Assembly (NCBI RefSeq): GCF_000745455.1
Contig: NZ_JQJI01000016.1
Coordinates: 1 to 48,127 of the forward strand
Reading direction: 5' to 3'
DNA length: 48,127 bases
DNA from: Mesoaciditoga lauensis cd-1655R = DSM 25116
GTDB lineage: Bacteria > Thermotogota > Thermotogae > Mesoaciditogales > Mesoaciditogaceae
Positions 24,969-35,157 of this stretch are shown piece after piece (within the stretch, counting starts at the first letter, position 1; every line of letters begins with the position of its first letter). The notes beneath the pieces were generated by a model. The model was not told the origin of the DNA, did not search any database, and saw nothing but the letters and a program-made list of their open reading frames with translations. The position numbers and the translations under genes are program-made.

Positions 24969-25020
24969 AAGTCTGCCCCCGCTTGTGGGGGAAGTGGTAG
25001 CAGAGCTGCCGAAGGGGGAT
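24969..25020. repeat. Two-hairpin dispersed repeat
   Basis: AAGTCTGCCCCCGCTTGTGG, then GGTAGCAGAGCTGCC and GAAGGGGGA. It forms two adjacent hairpins (CCCCCGC/GTGGGGG and GGTAGC/GCTGCC). It differs from the copy at 37296 in two bases only, both keeping G-T wobble pairs, and has the same orientation. A further small hairpin, GTGGA-CTAC-TCCAC, follows at 25027-25040. No gene lies between 24840 and 25175. Confidence 0.65.
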
Positions 25021-25175
25021 TTCCAGTGGACTACTCCACATAAAAGGCTTGAGGGTTTTCGTATCCAGCCTTCCACAATTTGAGATATAAGAAAAAAGCA
25101 AAAACGAAATGAAAAAGAGATATACTCAAGCAGTCATTGTGAGTGAAATTAATATAATTCGAAAGGATGATATGA

Positions 25176-25844
25176 ATGGAAAATACGAAAAAAGCGGTTT
25201 TGTTCGATCTCGATGGAACGCTGTTGCTCTCAGATGAAAAAGAATTTTACACTGCCTATTTTGGAGCGTTAGGTAATTTTTGTAAGGAACTCATGAATCC
25301 TTACAAACTCGTGGAAAAGATCCAGAAGATCATGAAAGAGATAATCATGGAAGATGGAAAGCTAACCAATTACGAAAGATTTCTTAACCACTTAACGCTG
25401 GAAGTTGGGAGCGACATGGCGAAGAAATTAGAAGACAGATTCAACGCTTTTTATTTAACGGACTTCAATAAACTCAAATCTTTAACGCTTCCAAACGAGC
25501 CTCTTATAAATTGGATGAAAGGGCTGAAAACCAAAAAGGCTTTGGCAACCAATCCAATTTTCCCAAAAATCGCAATAGTGAAAAGAATGAATTGGGTGGG
25601 ATTAAAGGAAAATGAATTCGATCTCATAACCGTTATGGAAGATTTTCACTATTTAAAGCCTCGTGGCGAATATTACCTTGAGATCTCACAAAAACTTGGT
25701 GTTGATCCTCATGAATGCCTCATGATAGGCAACGATGATATGTTAGATGGTTCGTGCACAAAAGTGGGGATGGAGTTCAAGCATGTGGACGAGATGAAAG
25801 AAGAGTTGGAGGGAATTTCTAATGGAAAGGACAACGATGCCTAA
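25176..25844 (+). CDS. HAD-family phosphatase
   Basis: A 222-residue haloacid dehalogenase-like hydrolase. Motif I is VLFDLDGTLLLSD (Asp10 nucleophile and Asp12), motif II is ALATNPIFPK (around 120), motif III Lys is in LKPRGEYYLEI and motif IV is CLMIGNDDMLDG (around 190-200). A helical cap sits between motifs I and II. It resembles phosphoglycolate/beta-phosphoglucomutase-type enzymes, but the substrate is not clear. Its end overlaps the DGC-domain gene by 23 bases, so they are co-translated. Confidence 0.8.
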   Translation: MENTKKAVLFDLDGTLLLSDEKEFYTAYFGALGNFCKELMNPYKLVEKIQKIMKEIIMEDGKLTNYERFLNHLTLEVGSDMAKKLEDRFNAFYLTDFNKLKSLTLPNEPLINWMKGLKTKKALATNPIFPKIAIVKRMNWVGLKENEFDLITVMEDFHYLKPRGEYYLEISQKLGVDPHECLMIGNDDMLDGSCTKVGMEFKHVDEMKEELEGISNGKDNDA

Positions 25845-26202
25845 AATAGGATTAGTGGTGTGTGGAAGTAATGCTTCAAACGCGGGTGCATTAACAGCGG
25901 CAGCCGCCTTAAAAATAATAACAAGATGCAAAGATGTCGTTATTTTATCACTGCCCTCACTGGCAAATCAAATACCAAGACAAATAGCTCTTGCCAAAAA
26001 AATAGAAAAATTAATTGTGGTTGATGGCTGTCATAATGAATGCGCCAAGAAAATACTTGAGGGTTTGGGAATAAAGTACGATGCTTACCTAAATCTCGAG
26101 TATGATTTGAAAATCATGAAGTCTGGACCATTTACAACTTTGGATTATTCAGAGGATGATCTTACCAAAGTAGAAGAGGCAATTTATAAATTGTGCAATT
26201 AG
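25822..26202 (+). CDS. DGC-domain putative zinc-binding protein
   Basis: A small protein of 126 residues. The sequence IGLVVCGSNASNAGALTAAA and the later VVDGCHNECAKKILEG carry the conserved Cys of the DGC family (named for its Asp-Gly-Cys motif), whose members are thought to bind zinc; their function is unknown. ATG 25822 lies 8 bases after GGAGGG inside the HAD gene; ATG 25837 is an alternative that would start MPKIGLVV. The tight coupling with the phosphatase suggests a shared but undefined role. Confidence 0.7.
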   Translation: MERTTMPKIGLVVCGSNASNAGALTAAAALKIITRCKDVVILSLPSLANQIPRQIALAKKIEKLIVVDGCHNECAKKILEGLGIKYDAYLNLEYDLKIMKSGPFTTLDYSEDDLTKVEEAIYKLCN

Positions 26203-26303
26203 GAAATGATCAACCTCTTAAAATGAGGGAGATTGTTAGGCAAACGAAGTAATAGATATCTGGCCTCATGACAAGACGCACACTATACCTTATGCACTGA
26301 AAG

Positions 26304-26426
26304 GTGCAGATTAAAGATGAAAAAGGGTTGTTCATATCTGAAAACGGAAATGACGTTGTGATAGGAAAAATAAGAGGAAAGTTCAAAACATTTGGGAACG
26401 AATACACGGTTGAAGGGGAAATTTAA
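26304..26426 (+). other. Short ORF, probable gene fragment
   Basis: A 40-codon frame from GTG 26304 encodes VQIKDEKGLFISENGNDVVI and ends TFGNEYTVEGEI. It looks like part of a small beta-rich protein (possibly tubby/LURP-one-like) rather than random sequence, but lacks a convincing start signal. The surrounding 26203-26462 stretch has no other gene. Confidence 0.25.
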
Positions 26427-26462
26427 TTTTTCGGGGTTGTATAATGAAAAGAGGAAAGCCAA

Positions 26463-26700
26463 ATGTTTGAAGAGAAAGGCATGGGGAAAAATTACATAGA
26501 AGTTACCCAGAAAACTACCAAGAAGACTACCCAGAAAATACTCGCTCTTAATTAAAGAGAGTCCTTACATCACAAGGAAAGAACTGGCAGAAAAATTGGC
26601 ATCACAGAAGATGGGGAAATACCACCTGTTTAATCTTAAAAAATCTGGTAGGCTAAAACGCATCGGCCCAGATAAAAGCGGACACTGGGAAGTTGTATAA
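26463..26700 (+). pseudogene. Remnant of an AlbA_2-type ATP-binding regulator, C-terminal winged helix
   Basis: Reading across frames gives EVTQKTTKKTTQKILAL, KESPYITRKELAEKL, ITEDG, KYHLFNLKKSGRLKRIG and PDKSGHWEVV. This is the C-terminal winged helix found in many schlafen/AlbA_2-domain ATP-binding regulators. At least three small insertions or deletions (near 26549, 26600 and 26613) break the frame, and the N-terminal domains are absent. It marks the left edge of the defence island. Confidence 0.65.
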
Positions 26701-26785
26701 TAAAAAGAGACGAAGAAAAGCTTATTAACAAAGATAATAAGATATATCAATTCATTTCTCGAGCAAAACAGGGGGGTTAGCAAAG

Positions 26786-27853
26786 ATGAATGAGGACCTA
26801 TTAGACTTGATAAATGAATTTCAAAGGAAGAAACAACTTCATGGATTAGACGAGGCTGCCACCAAGCAAGGTGTTATCTTACGGATTTTAAAATACTTAG
26901 GATGGGATCCATTTAACACCGACGAGATTTACCCAGAATATTCTGTTGGTGGCAAAAGGGTAGATTATTCACTTAGGCATAAAAGCAAGAACAAAGTTTT
27001 TATTGAAGTGAAAAAAATTGATGAAGATCTAGAAAAACATCAAAAGCAACTTTTAGACTATTCCTTCTCTGAAGGAGTGAAACTTGCAGTGTTAACTAAT
27101 GGAATTAGCTGGTGGTTTTACTTACCATTAAACGAGGGAAGTTGGGAAGAAAGGAAATTTTATTCTATAGAAATATATGATCAAGAGAGTGAAGACATAG
27201 TAAAAAAATTTGAAGATTTTTTATCAAGGGAAAATGTAATTTCTGATAAAGCCGTTGAAAATGCTGAAAAAGTTTATAAAAATAAGAAAAAACGCGATTT
27301 GGTAGAAAAAGCCCTTCCCAAAGCATGGGAGAAAATAATAACGGAACCGGATGATCTCTTAGTGGAGCTTTTGGCTGAGACTGCAGAAAAATTGTGTGGT
27401 TATAAACCGGATAACAAAATAGTGGAAAACTTCTTAATGAATATTGACAAAACACAGGTGAACGTTTCTGAAAAAGTGATCTCTTTTGCAAGGCCAAAAA
27501 ATCAAAAAATTTCTTCTATATCTTCTAGTAGTTATACAAATCAACGCATCACATCGTTCAGGTTTAAAGGTAAAAAATACCCTGTAAACTCATGGAAAAA
27601 TATGTTGATCAAAATATGTGAGATTATGTTTACTGCTCATCGAGAACAATTTGATAAAGTTTTCAATTTAAGAGGGAGAAAAAAATTGTATTTTACGAGG
27701 AATCGTAACGAATTAAGGGAACCCAAAGAGATAAAAGGTACAGGTATCTATGTAGAGACAAATTTTAGTGCCAATTACATAGTCAAAATTTCAAAGAATG
27801 TTTTGTCTCTTTTTGGATATGAAGAAAACGACTTATCAATCGAAGTTGAATAA
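26786..27853 (+). CDS. HsdR N-terminal-like restriction nuclease (stand-alone)
   Basis: A 355-residue protein with a PD-(D/E)XK nuclease domain of the HsdR_N type near the N terminus (YSVGGKRVDYSLRHKSKNKV, then FIEVKKID; about residues 50-95), but with no helicase. A Lys/Glu-rich helical linker (about 140-200) leads to a C-terminal domain (about 255-355) containing YPVNSWKNMLIKICEIMF, LYFTRNRNELREP and GIYVETNFSANYIVKISK, a module I have seen only in such restriction-linked proteins. It precedes hsdM by 77 bases. It could be an extra effector of the type I system or an independent, type IV-like nuclease (inference). The strong site GGGGGG precedes the ATG. Confidence 0.7.
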   Translation: MNEDLLDLINEFQRKKQLHGLDEAATKQGVILRILKYLGWDPFNTDEIYPEYSVGGKRVDYSLRHKSKNKVFIEVKKIDEDLEKHQKQLLDYSFSEGVKLAVLTNGISWWFYLPLNEGSWEERKFYSIEIYDQESEDIVKKFEDFLSRENVISDKAVENAEKVYKNKKKRDLVEKALPKAWEKIITEPDDLLVELLAETAEKLCGYKPDNKIVENFLMNIDKTQVNVSEKVISFARPKNQKISSISSSSYTNQRITSFRFKGKKYPVNSWKNMLIKICEIMFTAHREQFDKVFNLRGRKKLYFTRNRNELREPKEIKGTGIYVETNFSANYIVKISKNVLSLFGYEENDLSIEVE

Positions 27854-27930
27854 GATATGAAATGAGAAATAGAGATTCGATTTGAAGAATAATGTTCATA
27901 AAATAGGTTGAGAATTGAGGGAGGGAACGT

Positions 27931-29466
27931 ATGGCAAATAACAATACTAAAAAAGAACCTCTTGAAAAACAGCTCTGGAAGGCAGCTGATAAACTTAGAA
28001 AAAACATAGATGCAGCAGAATACAAGCATGTAGTTCTTGGATTGATCTTTCTTAGATATATTTCAGATGCATTTGAAGACTTATATGCCAAATTAAAAGC
28101 TGGAAATGGTGACTATGCAGGAGCTGACCCTGAAGATAGGGATGAATATAAGGCGGAAAATGTTTTTTTTGTTCCGCCGGAAGCCCGTTGGTCTTACCTG
28201 CAGGCTAAAGCAAAAGATCCTGAAATTGGCAAGTATGTTGACAAGGCAATGGATGCCATAGAAAAAGAAAATCCCTCGCTTAAGGGTGTTTTGCCAAAAG
28301 TTTATGCACGTGGAAATCTGGATCCAACCAATCTTGGTGGCTTGATAGATCTTATTGGAAATATCTCACTTGATGATGCAAAAGAAAGAAGCGGCGATAT
28401 TCTTGGACACGTATTTGAGTATTTTCTAGGTGAATTTGCTCTCGCAGAAGGTAAGAATGCTGGCCAGTTCTACACGCCACGAAGCGTTGTTAAGTTATTG
28501 GTAGAAATGCTTGAACCTTATAACGGTAGAGTATTCGATCCGTGTTGTGGCTCCGGTGGAATGTTCGTTCATTCCGAAAAATTCGTTGCCAATCATCAAG
28601 GAAAAGTAAACGATATTTCCATTTACGGCCAAGAAAGCAATCAAACTACTTGGCGGCTCTGCAAAATGAACCTTGCCATAAGAGGAATTGATAGCTCACA
28701 GGTCAAGTGGAACAACGAGGGCTCGTTCCTAAATGACGCTCACAAAGATTTGAAAGCCGATTACGTAATGGCCAATCCTCCCTTTAATGGCCATGACTGG
28801 AGCGGCGAATTGCTCAGAAAAGATGCCAGATGGAAATACGGTGTGCCGCCCACTGGAAATGCCAACTACGCCTGGATACAGCATTTTATTTATCACCTTG
28901 CTCCCGGTGGAAAAGCCGGCTTTGTTTTGGCAAAGGGAGCTTTAACCACAAAAACAAACGGTGAATATGAAATAAGAAAAAATATTATCGAAGCAGATAT
29001 AGTGGATTGTATAGTTAATCTACCTACAAAGCTTTTTTTAAATACACAAATCCCCGCATCACTTTGGTTTTTAAAACGCAACAAAACACATAGAAAAGGC
29101 GAAATTCTCTTTATCGATGCCAGAAACATGGGGCACCTTATCAATCGAAGAACTCGCGAATTTTCCCAAGAAGATATAGAAAAAATTGCACGGACGTACC
29201 ACAATTGGAGCAACCCAGATGGAGAATACGAAGATATCAAAGGCTTTTGCAAATCCGCGACCATTGAAGAAGTAAAAAAACTTGATTACGTGTTAACCCC
29301 TGGACGGTATGTTGGTTTGCTAGATGAAGAAGATGATTTTGATTTCAAAGAGCGTTTCACCAAACTAAAAGCTGAGTTTGAAAAACAACTGGAAGAAGAA
29401 GCCGTTCTGAACAAGAAAATCTTAGAAAATCTGGCAAAGGTGGTTGTAGATGAGCAGAAACAATAA
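27931..29466 (+). CDS. hsdM: Type I restriction-modification methyltransferase subunit
   Basis: A 511-residue N6-adenine methyltransferase. The N-terminal helical domain starts [23 protein letters not shown]-binding motif I is [13 protein letters not shown] (residues 201-213) and catalytic motif IV is NPPFN (282-286). EFFLG-type lead-in [20 protein letters not shown] and FYTPRSVV are typical of HsdM. A long charged C-terminal helix (after about 455) would contact HsdS. GGGAGGGAAC precedes the ATG. It overlaps hsdS by 17 bases. Confidence 0.95.
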   Translation: MANNNTKKEPLEKQLWKAADKLRKNIDAAEYKHVVLGLIFLRYISDAFEDLYAKLKAGNGDYAGADPEDRDEYKAENVFFVPPEARWSYLQAKAKDPEIGKYVDKAMDAIEKENPSLKGVLPKVYARGNLDPTNLGGLIDLIGNISLDDAKERSGDILGHVFEYFLGEFALAEGKNAGQFYTPRSVVKLLVEMLEPYNGRVFDPCCGSGGMFVHSEKFVANHQGKVNDISIYGQESNQTTWRLCKMNLAIRGIDSSQVKWNNEGSFLNDAHKDLKADYVMANPPFNGHDWSGELLRKDARWKYGVPPTGNANYAWIQHFIYHLAPGGKAGFVLAKGALTTKTNGEYEIRKNIIEADIVDCIVNLPTKLFLNTQIPASLWFLKRNKTHRKGEILFIDARNMGHLINRRTREFSQEDIEKIARTYHNWSNPDGEYEDIKGFCKSATIEEVKKLDYVLTPGRYVGLLDEEDDFDFKERFTKLKAEFEKQLEEEAVLNKKILENLAKVVVDEQKQ

Positions 29467-30625
29467 CATACCAAAGGGCTGGAAAATATATAAATTTACT
29501 GATATTGCAGAAATAATTGGAGGCGGAACTCCTTCAAAAAAAAATCCAGATTATTGGAATGGAAATATTGATTGGTTGACAGTAACTGATTTTAACACAG
29601 GTAGAAAATATGTAAGAAATGCAGAACAGAAAATTACTAAATTGGGATTAGAAAAAAGTAGTGCTAAAATCTTGAAAGAGGGACAAATAATTATTTCTGC
29701 AAGAGGAACAGTTGGTGTAATTGCAGTGCTTGGTAAAGATATGGCTTTTAATCAATCAAATTATGGAATAAATGCTAAAGAAGATATCACATTTAATGAT
29801 TTTCTTTATTATTTATTGAAATACAAAATAAATGAGTTGAAGCAAGCATCTTATGGAGCTGTATTTGATACAATTACAAAATCGACATTTGAAAATCTTC
29901 AAATCGAACTTCCCCCCCTCCCCGAGCAAAAAGCTATTGCCTCTGTCCTTTCATCTCTTGACGACAAAATAGACCTGCTGCACCGTGAAAATAAAACCCT
30001 GGAAGCAATGGCGGAAACACTTTTTAGGCAGTGGTTTATTGAAGAAGCAAAAGAAGATTGGAAAAAGAAGCCACTTGATGAAATCGCTAATTACTTAAAT
30101 GGTCTGGCGTGCCAGAAATATCCACCCAAGAACAAAGTTGATAAATTACCCGTATTAAAAATAAAGGAACTAAAGAACGGTTTTACTAAATACCCAGATT
30201 GGGCGACTTCAAATGTTTCGTCAGAGTATATTGTACAGAACGGGGATGTTATTTTCTCTTGGTCTGGTAGTTTGCTGGTTAAAATTTGGGATGGTGAGAG
30301 ATGTGTTTTGAACCAACACTTATTTAAGGTTACATCAGAGAATTACCCAAAATGGTTTTATTATTTTTGGACAAAATATCACTTGGAGAATTTTATTACC
30401 ATTGCTGAAAGTAAAGCAACAACTATGGGACATATAAAAAGAAAAGATCTATCAGCATCAATGGTCGTCGTTCCTCCTTGTAATGTTTTAGAAGAAATGA
30501 ACAAGAGTATGTCACCAATCATCAACAAAATCATTATAAATAATCGTCAAATCCGCACATTAGAACAACTTCGTGATACTTTGCTTCCAAAATTAATGAG
30601 TGGGAAAGTGAGGGTAAAAAAGTAA
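29450..30625 (+). CDS. hsdS: Type I restriction-modification specificity subunit
   Basis: A 391-residue protein with two target-recognition domains (about 10-165 and 200-360). Each is followed by a conserved helix ([20 protein letters not shown] near 165 and [20 protein letters not shown] near 365), the ruler helices that set spacing between the two half-sites. [20 protein letters not shown] and [13 protein letters not shown] are hallmark HsdS stretches. This stretch is visibly AT-richer than the neighbouring housekeeping genes, as expected for a horizontally spread, fast-changing subunit. Confidence 0.9.
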   Translation: MSRNNNIPKGWKIYKFTDIAEIIGGGTPSKKNPDYWNGNIDWLTVTDFNTGRKYVRNAEQKITKLGLEKSSAKILKEGQIIISARGTVGVIAVLGKDMAFNQSNYGINAKEDITFNDFLYYLLKYKINELKQASYGAVFDTITKSTFENLQIELPPLPEQKAIASVLSSLDDKIDLLHRENKTLEAMAETLFRQWFIEEAKEDWKKKPLDEIANYLNGLACQKYPPKNKVDKLPVLKIKELKNGFTKYPDWATSNVSSEYIVQNGDVIFSWSGSLLVKIWDGERCVLNQHLFKVTSENYPKWFYYFWTKYHLENFITIAESKATTMGHIKRKDLSASMVVVPPCNVLEEMNKSMSPIINKIIINNRQIRTLEQLRDTLLPKLMSGKVRVKK

Positions 30626-30628
30626 ATT

Positions 30629-31387
30629 ATGGAAGATAAAATTTCTCCCAAATACCTGATGAATTTAATTTCAAAAATTGAAAAGGAAATATGGGAACAA
30701 TTTGCAAGCTATAAAAATGTGAGATTTTATATTGAAAAATGGTATAAAAGTGAAGGGCTCTGGGAGAATTTTCATGTTTTTGAAAAAGAAAATGGTGAAA
30801 TAGATCTATCAACAACTTTACACAGCATAGATGATGAAACTCTAATAAAAATGGCTATCGATCTTGGCATTGAAACTCCGGGATTCCTTCCTTCAATTCC
30901 AGGATTTAAGAATGTGCTAAAGGAAGGATATCATTCCGCTTTTGAATCATTTGAAAAAGCGATCAAAGAGGTACCTAATAATCCGGATATTGCAATAGGA
31001 TTGGCGAATTCGACGCTTGAAAGCATAATCAAAGAAATTCTGCAACGCTTAGAAATGAACAAAGACAGCATTAACAATGAAACTCTTTATAAATTAACTA
31101 TAGATATTCTAAAGAAAATCAAGCTTTATCCTGCAAATGTGCCTCCTGAAATAAAGAAGATAGGAAGTTCGTTACTGAATATCGCTAAAGAAATAGAGAG
31201 TCTAAGAAGCAACAAAACTGATTTTCACGGGAAAACATCTTCTGATTATAAAATTACCGATCCTTTATACGCATATTTTATAGTTAACGCAGTTAGCACA
31301 GTTGGACTTTTTCTCGATAATTTTTATAGAATCAATTTTTTACAAAATAACATATTGGAAATTGGAGATGATGATATACCCTTTTAA
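30629..31387 (+). CDS. Abi_C-like abortive-infection-type protein
   Basis: A 252-residue cytoplasmic protein starting 3 bases after the hsdS stop. The C-terminal half (about 125-240) contains DIAIGLANSTLESIIKEILQ, PEIKKIGSSLLNIAKEIESL, RSNKTDFHGKTSSDYK and YAYFIVNAVSTVGLFLDNFY, the layout of the Abi_C domain with its Arg-x-x-x-x-x-x-His-Gly signature. Such domains occur in abortive-infection proteins. The N-terminal half (about 1-120) is not recognised. Its place between hsdS and hsdR suggests an accessory or back-up defence role (inference). The 111 bases after it hold an imperfect inverted repeat (ATTCCATA at 31429, TATGGAAT at 31464). Confidence 0.6.
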   Translation: MEDKISPKYLMNLISKIEKEIWEQFASYKNVRFYIEKWYKSEGLWENFHVFEKENGEIDLSTTLHSIDDETLIKMAIDLGIETPGFLPSIPGFKNVLKEGYHSAFESFEKAIKEVPNNPDIAIGLANSTLESIIKEILQRLEMNKDSINNETLYKLTIDILKKIKLYPANVPPEIKKIGSSLLNIAKEIESLRSNKTDFHGKTSSDYKITDPLYAYFIVNAVSTVGLFLDNFYRINFLQNNILEIGDDDIPF

Positions 31388-31498
31388 CAAAGCAAATATA
31401 GATGTCGGTCAATTCATGTGTTAGTAGAAAATTCCATAATATCCTTTAAGTACATGAATTTATCCTATGGAATGTAATACATTTAAGGAGCGTACAAA

Positions 31499-34400
31499 GT
31501 GAATAAAATAACCGAATCTGAAATAGAAAACTTCACCATTGAATTACTTAAAAACCTTGGCTATCAGCATTTATACGGCCCCGACATCGCACCAGACAAC
31601 GACAGGCCTGAAAGAGAATCGTTTGAAGAGGTTTTGTTGCTTGAACGTTTGCGAAAGGCTGTAAATAGGATAAATTCCACCATTCCACAAGATGCCAGAG
31701 AAGATGCCATCAAGCAGATTCAACATTTGAACTCTCCCGATCTCATAGCCAACAACGAGGCGTTTCACAAAATGCTTACCGAAGGGATAAAAGTAACCTA
31801 CCGTAAGGATGCGATAAACAGGGGAGATCTGATCTGGCTTATTGATTTTAAAAACCCAGAAAACAACGATTTTTTAGTTGTAAACCAATTTACTGTGATC
31901 GAAAACAACGTAAACAAACGTCCGGATGTCATTCTCTTCGTGAACGGCCTTCCTCTTGTTGTTATGGAACTTAAAAATCCTGCCGATGAAAATGCCACGC
32001 TTAGATCCGCGTACAGGCAATTGCAAACATACAAGCAAGCTATTCCTTCACTTTTTACATACAATGAAATCTTGGTTATTTCCGATGGCCTGGAAGCAAA
32101 AGCCGGAAGCTTATCTGCAGGCTTTGATCGTTTTATGGCTTGGAAATCTATTGATGGGAAAATAGAGGCATCGCACTTGGTAAGCCAACTTGAAACACTT
32201 ATCAAGGGAATGTTGAATCAAGAAACCGTCTTAGATTTGGTTCGCCATTTTATCGTTTTTGATAAGTCAAAAAAAGAGGATCGCAAAACCGGGCAAATCA
32301 GCATACACACCGTAAAAAAATTAGCTGCATATCATCAATATTATGCTGTAAACAAAGCTGTAGAATCTACCTTAAGAGCAGTGGGAATAAACAATGAAGA
32401 AGAATATATGGTAAAGGAAGAGCCCGCTGTTTATGGGCTCAAAGATGTCAAAGAACAACCTGTTGGAGATAAAAAAGCGGGTGTGATATGGCACACGCAA
32501 GGGAGTGGGAAATCCCTCTCGATGGTGTTTTTCACCGGAAAGATCGTACTCATGTTGAACAATCCTACTATTGTGGTGATAACCGACAGAAATGACCTTG
32601 ATGATCAGCTTTTTGATACTTTTGCATCGTCAAAGCAGATTCTCAGGCAGGAGCCTATACAGGCTGAAAATAGAGAACATCTTAAAGAACTTTTAAAGGT
32701 GGCATCAGGCGGTATCGTATTTACTACCATTCAGAAGTTCCAGCCAGAAGAAGGTAATGTGTACGATCAACTTTCAGATAGAAGAAACATCATCGTGATA
32801 GCAGATGAAGCCCATAGGACTCAATATGGCTTTAAAGCCAAAATTGACAAAGAGACAGGAGAAATCAAGTATGGCTTTGCAAAATATATACGTGACGCCT
32901 TGCCGAATGCTACCTATATAGGTTTTACAGGAACTCCAATTGAAAAAACAGACAGAAACACACCGGCAGTTTTCGGTAATTATATAGACGTTTACGATAT
33001 TGCTCAGGCAGTAGAAGATGGTATGACTGTAAAAATTTATTACGAAAGCAGATTGGCTGAAATATCTCTTAGTGAAGAAGGAAAAAAGCTTGTTGCTGAA
33101 TTGGATGATGAGCTGAAAAAAGACGAAATTGCAGAAACTCAAAGAACTAAGGCAAAATGGGTACAATTAGAAGCATTGATTGGAAGTAAAGAACGAATAA
33201 AGCGAATTGCAAAGGACATAGTTAATCATTTTGAACAGAGGCAAGAAGTGTTTGAAGGCAAAGGAATGATCGTTGTTATGTCAAGGAGAATTGCCGCCGA
33301 CCTATATGATGAGATAATCAAAATAAGGCCTCAATGGCATAGCGATGATCTGAAAAAAGGAGTCATCAAAGTGGTAATGACTTCTTCTTCCTCTGACGGT
33401 CCGAAAATCTCAAAACACCATACCACCAAAGAACAGAGGCGGATTCTTGCAGATAGGATGAAGGATCCGGAAGATGAACTGAAATTGGTAATTGTTCGTG
33501 ATATGTGGCTTACAGGTTTTGATGTTCCCTGTTTGCATACGATGTACATCGATAAACCCATGAGAGGTCATACACTTATGCAAGCAATTGCAAGAGTAAA
33601 TCGTGTTTACAAAGATAAGCCAGGAGGTTTAATCGTTGATTACCTTGGAATCGCATCTGATTTGAAAGAAGCATTATCGTTTTATTCAAATAGTGGGGGA
33701 AGAGGAGAACCAGCACTTCTTCAAGAGGAAGCTGTCAAACTAATGCAAGAAAAATTAGAAGTTGTTTCTCAGATGTTTCATGGCTTTTCTTATGAAAAGT
33801 ATTTTGAAGCGAATACCTCGAAAAAATTATCAATAATTCTTGAAGCTGAGGAGCATATATTAAGTCTTGAAAACGGCCGAAAGAGATATATAGATGAGGT
33901 AACCGCCTTATCAAAGGCATTTGCCATTGCTATACCTCACAAAGAAGCATTAAAAGCAAAAGATGAAATTGCATTCTTTCAAGCTGTCAAATCTAGGCTA
34001 ACAAAATTCGATAGTACGACTACTGGTAAAACAAATGAAGAGATTGAAACTGCGATAAGACAAGTTATCGATAAAGCGTTAGTAACAAATCAAGTGATAG
34101 ATGTTTTTGATGCAGCAGGAATTAAAAAACCAGATATTTCCATTCTTTCCGAAGAATTCCTTTTGGAAGTCAAGAACATGGAACACAAAAACATTGCTTT
34201 GGAAGTCCTAAAAAAATTGCTCAATGATGAAATAAAATCAAGGACTAAAAAAAATCTTGTACAAAGTAAGTCTCTAATGGAAATGCTTGAAAATTCAATC
34301 AAAAGATATCGCAGTAAAATTTTAACTGCTGCAGAAGTCATAGAAGAACTAATTGATCTTGCCAAAGAGATTAAAAAGCTAGACAAAGAGCCAGAAAAAA

Positions 34401-34690
34401 TGCAATTATCGGAATACGAGTATGGTTTTTACACCGCTGTTGCAAACAACGAAAGTGCAAGAGAACTAATGGGCAAAGATAGATTGCGAGAATTAGCGGT
34501 GGTTTTATTCAAACGAGTTAGAGAAAATGCATCTATTGATTGGACAATCAAAGAAAGTGTGAGGGCAAAATTAAGAGTAATAGTTAAACGAACTTTGAGA
34601 CAATACGGTTATCCTCCAGATATGCAGAAGCTTGCAACGGAAACAGTTCTAAAACAAGCCGAATTGATTGCTGATGAACTAACATCATGA
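31499..34690 (+). CDS. hsdR: Type I restriction enzyme, motor and nuclease subunit
   Basis: A 1063-residue protein beginning at GTG 31499, 9 bases after AAGGAG. The N-terminal PD-(D/E)XK nuclease shows RPDVILFVNGLPLVVMELKN (about residues 140-160). The SF2 translocase has Walker A IWHTQGSGKSLSM (about 330), DEAH in IVIADEAHRTQYG (about 436), TGTP in YIGFTGTPIE and motif VI HTLMQAIARVNRVY (about 690-705). The C-terminal helical part (about 740-1060) binds the methyltransferase core. All key residues are present, so the enzyme should be active. Confidence 0.95.
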   Translation: MNKITESEIENFTIELLKNLGYQHLYGPDIAPDNDRPERESFEEVLLLERLRKAVNRINSTIPQDAREDAIKQIQHLNSPDLIANNEAFHKMLTEGIKVTYRKDAINRGDLIWLIDFKNPENNDFLVVNQFTVIENNVNKRPDVILFVNGLPLVVMELKNPADENATLRSAYRQLQTYKQAIPSLFTYNEILVISDGLEAKAGSLSAGFDRFMAWKSIDGKIEASHLVSQLETLIKGMLNQETVLDLVRHFIVFDKSKKEDRKTGQISIHTVKKLAAYHQYYAVNKAVESTLRAVGINNEEEYMVKEEPAVYGLKDVKEQPVGDKKAGVIWHTQGSGKSLSMVFFTGKIVLMLNNPTIVVITDRNDLDDQLFDTFASSKQILRQEPIQAENREHLKELLKVASGGIVFTTIQKFQPEEGNVYDQLSDRRNIIVIADEAHRTQYGFKAKIDKETGEIKYGFAKYIRDALPNATYIGFTGTPIEKTDRNTPAVFGNYIDVYDIAQAVEDGMTVKIYYESRLAEISLSEEGKKLVAELDDELKKDEIAETQRTKAKWVQLEALIGSKERIKRIAKDIVNHFEQRQEVFEGKGMIVVMSRRIAADLYDEIIKIRPQWHSDDLKKGVIKVVMTSSSSDGPKISKHHTTKEQRRILADRMKDPEDELKLVIVRDMWLTGFDVPCLHTMYIDKPMRGHTLMQAIARVNRVYKDKPGGLIVDYLGIASDLKEALSFYSNSGGRGEPALLQEEAVKLMQEKLEVVSQMFHGFSYEKYFEANTSKKLSIILEAEEHILSLENGRKRYIDEVTALSKAFAIAIPHKEALKAKDEIAFFQAVKSRLTKFDSTTTGKTNEEIETAIRQVIDKALVTNQVIDVFDAAGIKKPDISILSEEFLLEVKNMEHKNIALEVLKKLLNDEIKSRTKKNLVQSKSLMEMLENSIKRYRSKILTAAEVIEELIDLAKEIKKLDKEPEKMQLSEYEYGFYTAVANNESARELMGKDRLRELAVVLFKRVRENASIDWTIKESVRAKLRVIVKRTLRQYGYPPDMQKLATETVLKQAELIADELTS

Positions 34691-35157
34691 CCAATAAAAA
34701 ACTGAAAGAGCTTAAATCCATGGCTAAAAAATACCATGATTGGGAAAAACAAAACAAGAACAAAGCAAAAACATTTGATGACTTCATAAAAGGTGAAGAA
34801 CGAAATCCACTTGAAGATTTTATCGTTGAAGTTTCAAACGAAAGAATAGCTCAAGGAATGAGTCAAGCGGATCTTGCCAAAAAAATGAAAACCACGCAGT
34901 CCGTTATATCTCGTTTTGAAAACATGGGAAGGAAACCAAGTTTTGAATTCATGCAAAAGCTTGCAGAAGCTCTCGGCGGAAAGATTGGAATAACGATTCA
35001 TGACGATTACACCATCACCGTTCCCAAAGAATACAGAGAAACCATTGACAAATTGAGTAAAAAATCTGGAAAATCACCAAAAGCATTCTTGCAAGAACTC
35101 CTGATAAACGCCTTAGAAAAAACCAACACTCGGAGAAAAGGAAAAGTGAAAGCCTGA
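34687..35157 (+). CDS. XRE-family regulator coupled to hsdR
   Basis: A 156-residue protein whose ATG overlaps the hsdR stop (ATGA). Residues about 50-110 form a Cro/C1-type helix-turn-helix (ERIAQGMSQADLAKKMKTTQ, SVISRFENMGRKPSFEFMQK). The N-terminal 45 residues are a Lys-rich helix and the C-terminal 40 (YRETIDKLSKKSGKSPKAFL) look like a dimerising ribbon-helix-helix tail. The same build occurs in HigA/RelB-like antitoxins, but no toxin gene is next to it. It may act as a controller of the restriction operon (inference). Confidence 0.75.
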   Translation: MTNKKLKELKSMAKKYHDWEKQNKNKAKTFDDFIKGEERNPLEDFIVEVSNERIAQGMSQADLAKKMKTTQSVISRFENMGRKPSFEFMQKLAEALGGKIGITIHDDYTITVPKEYRETIDKLSKKSGKSPKAFLQELLINALEKTNTRRKGKVKA

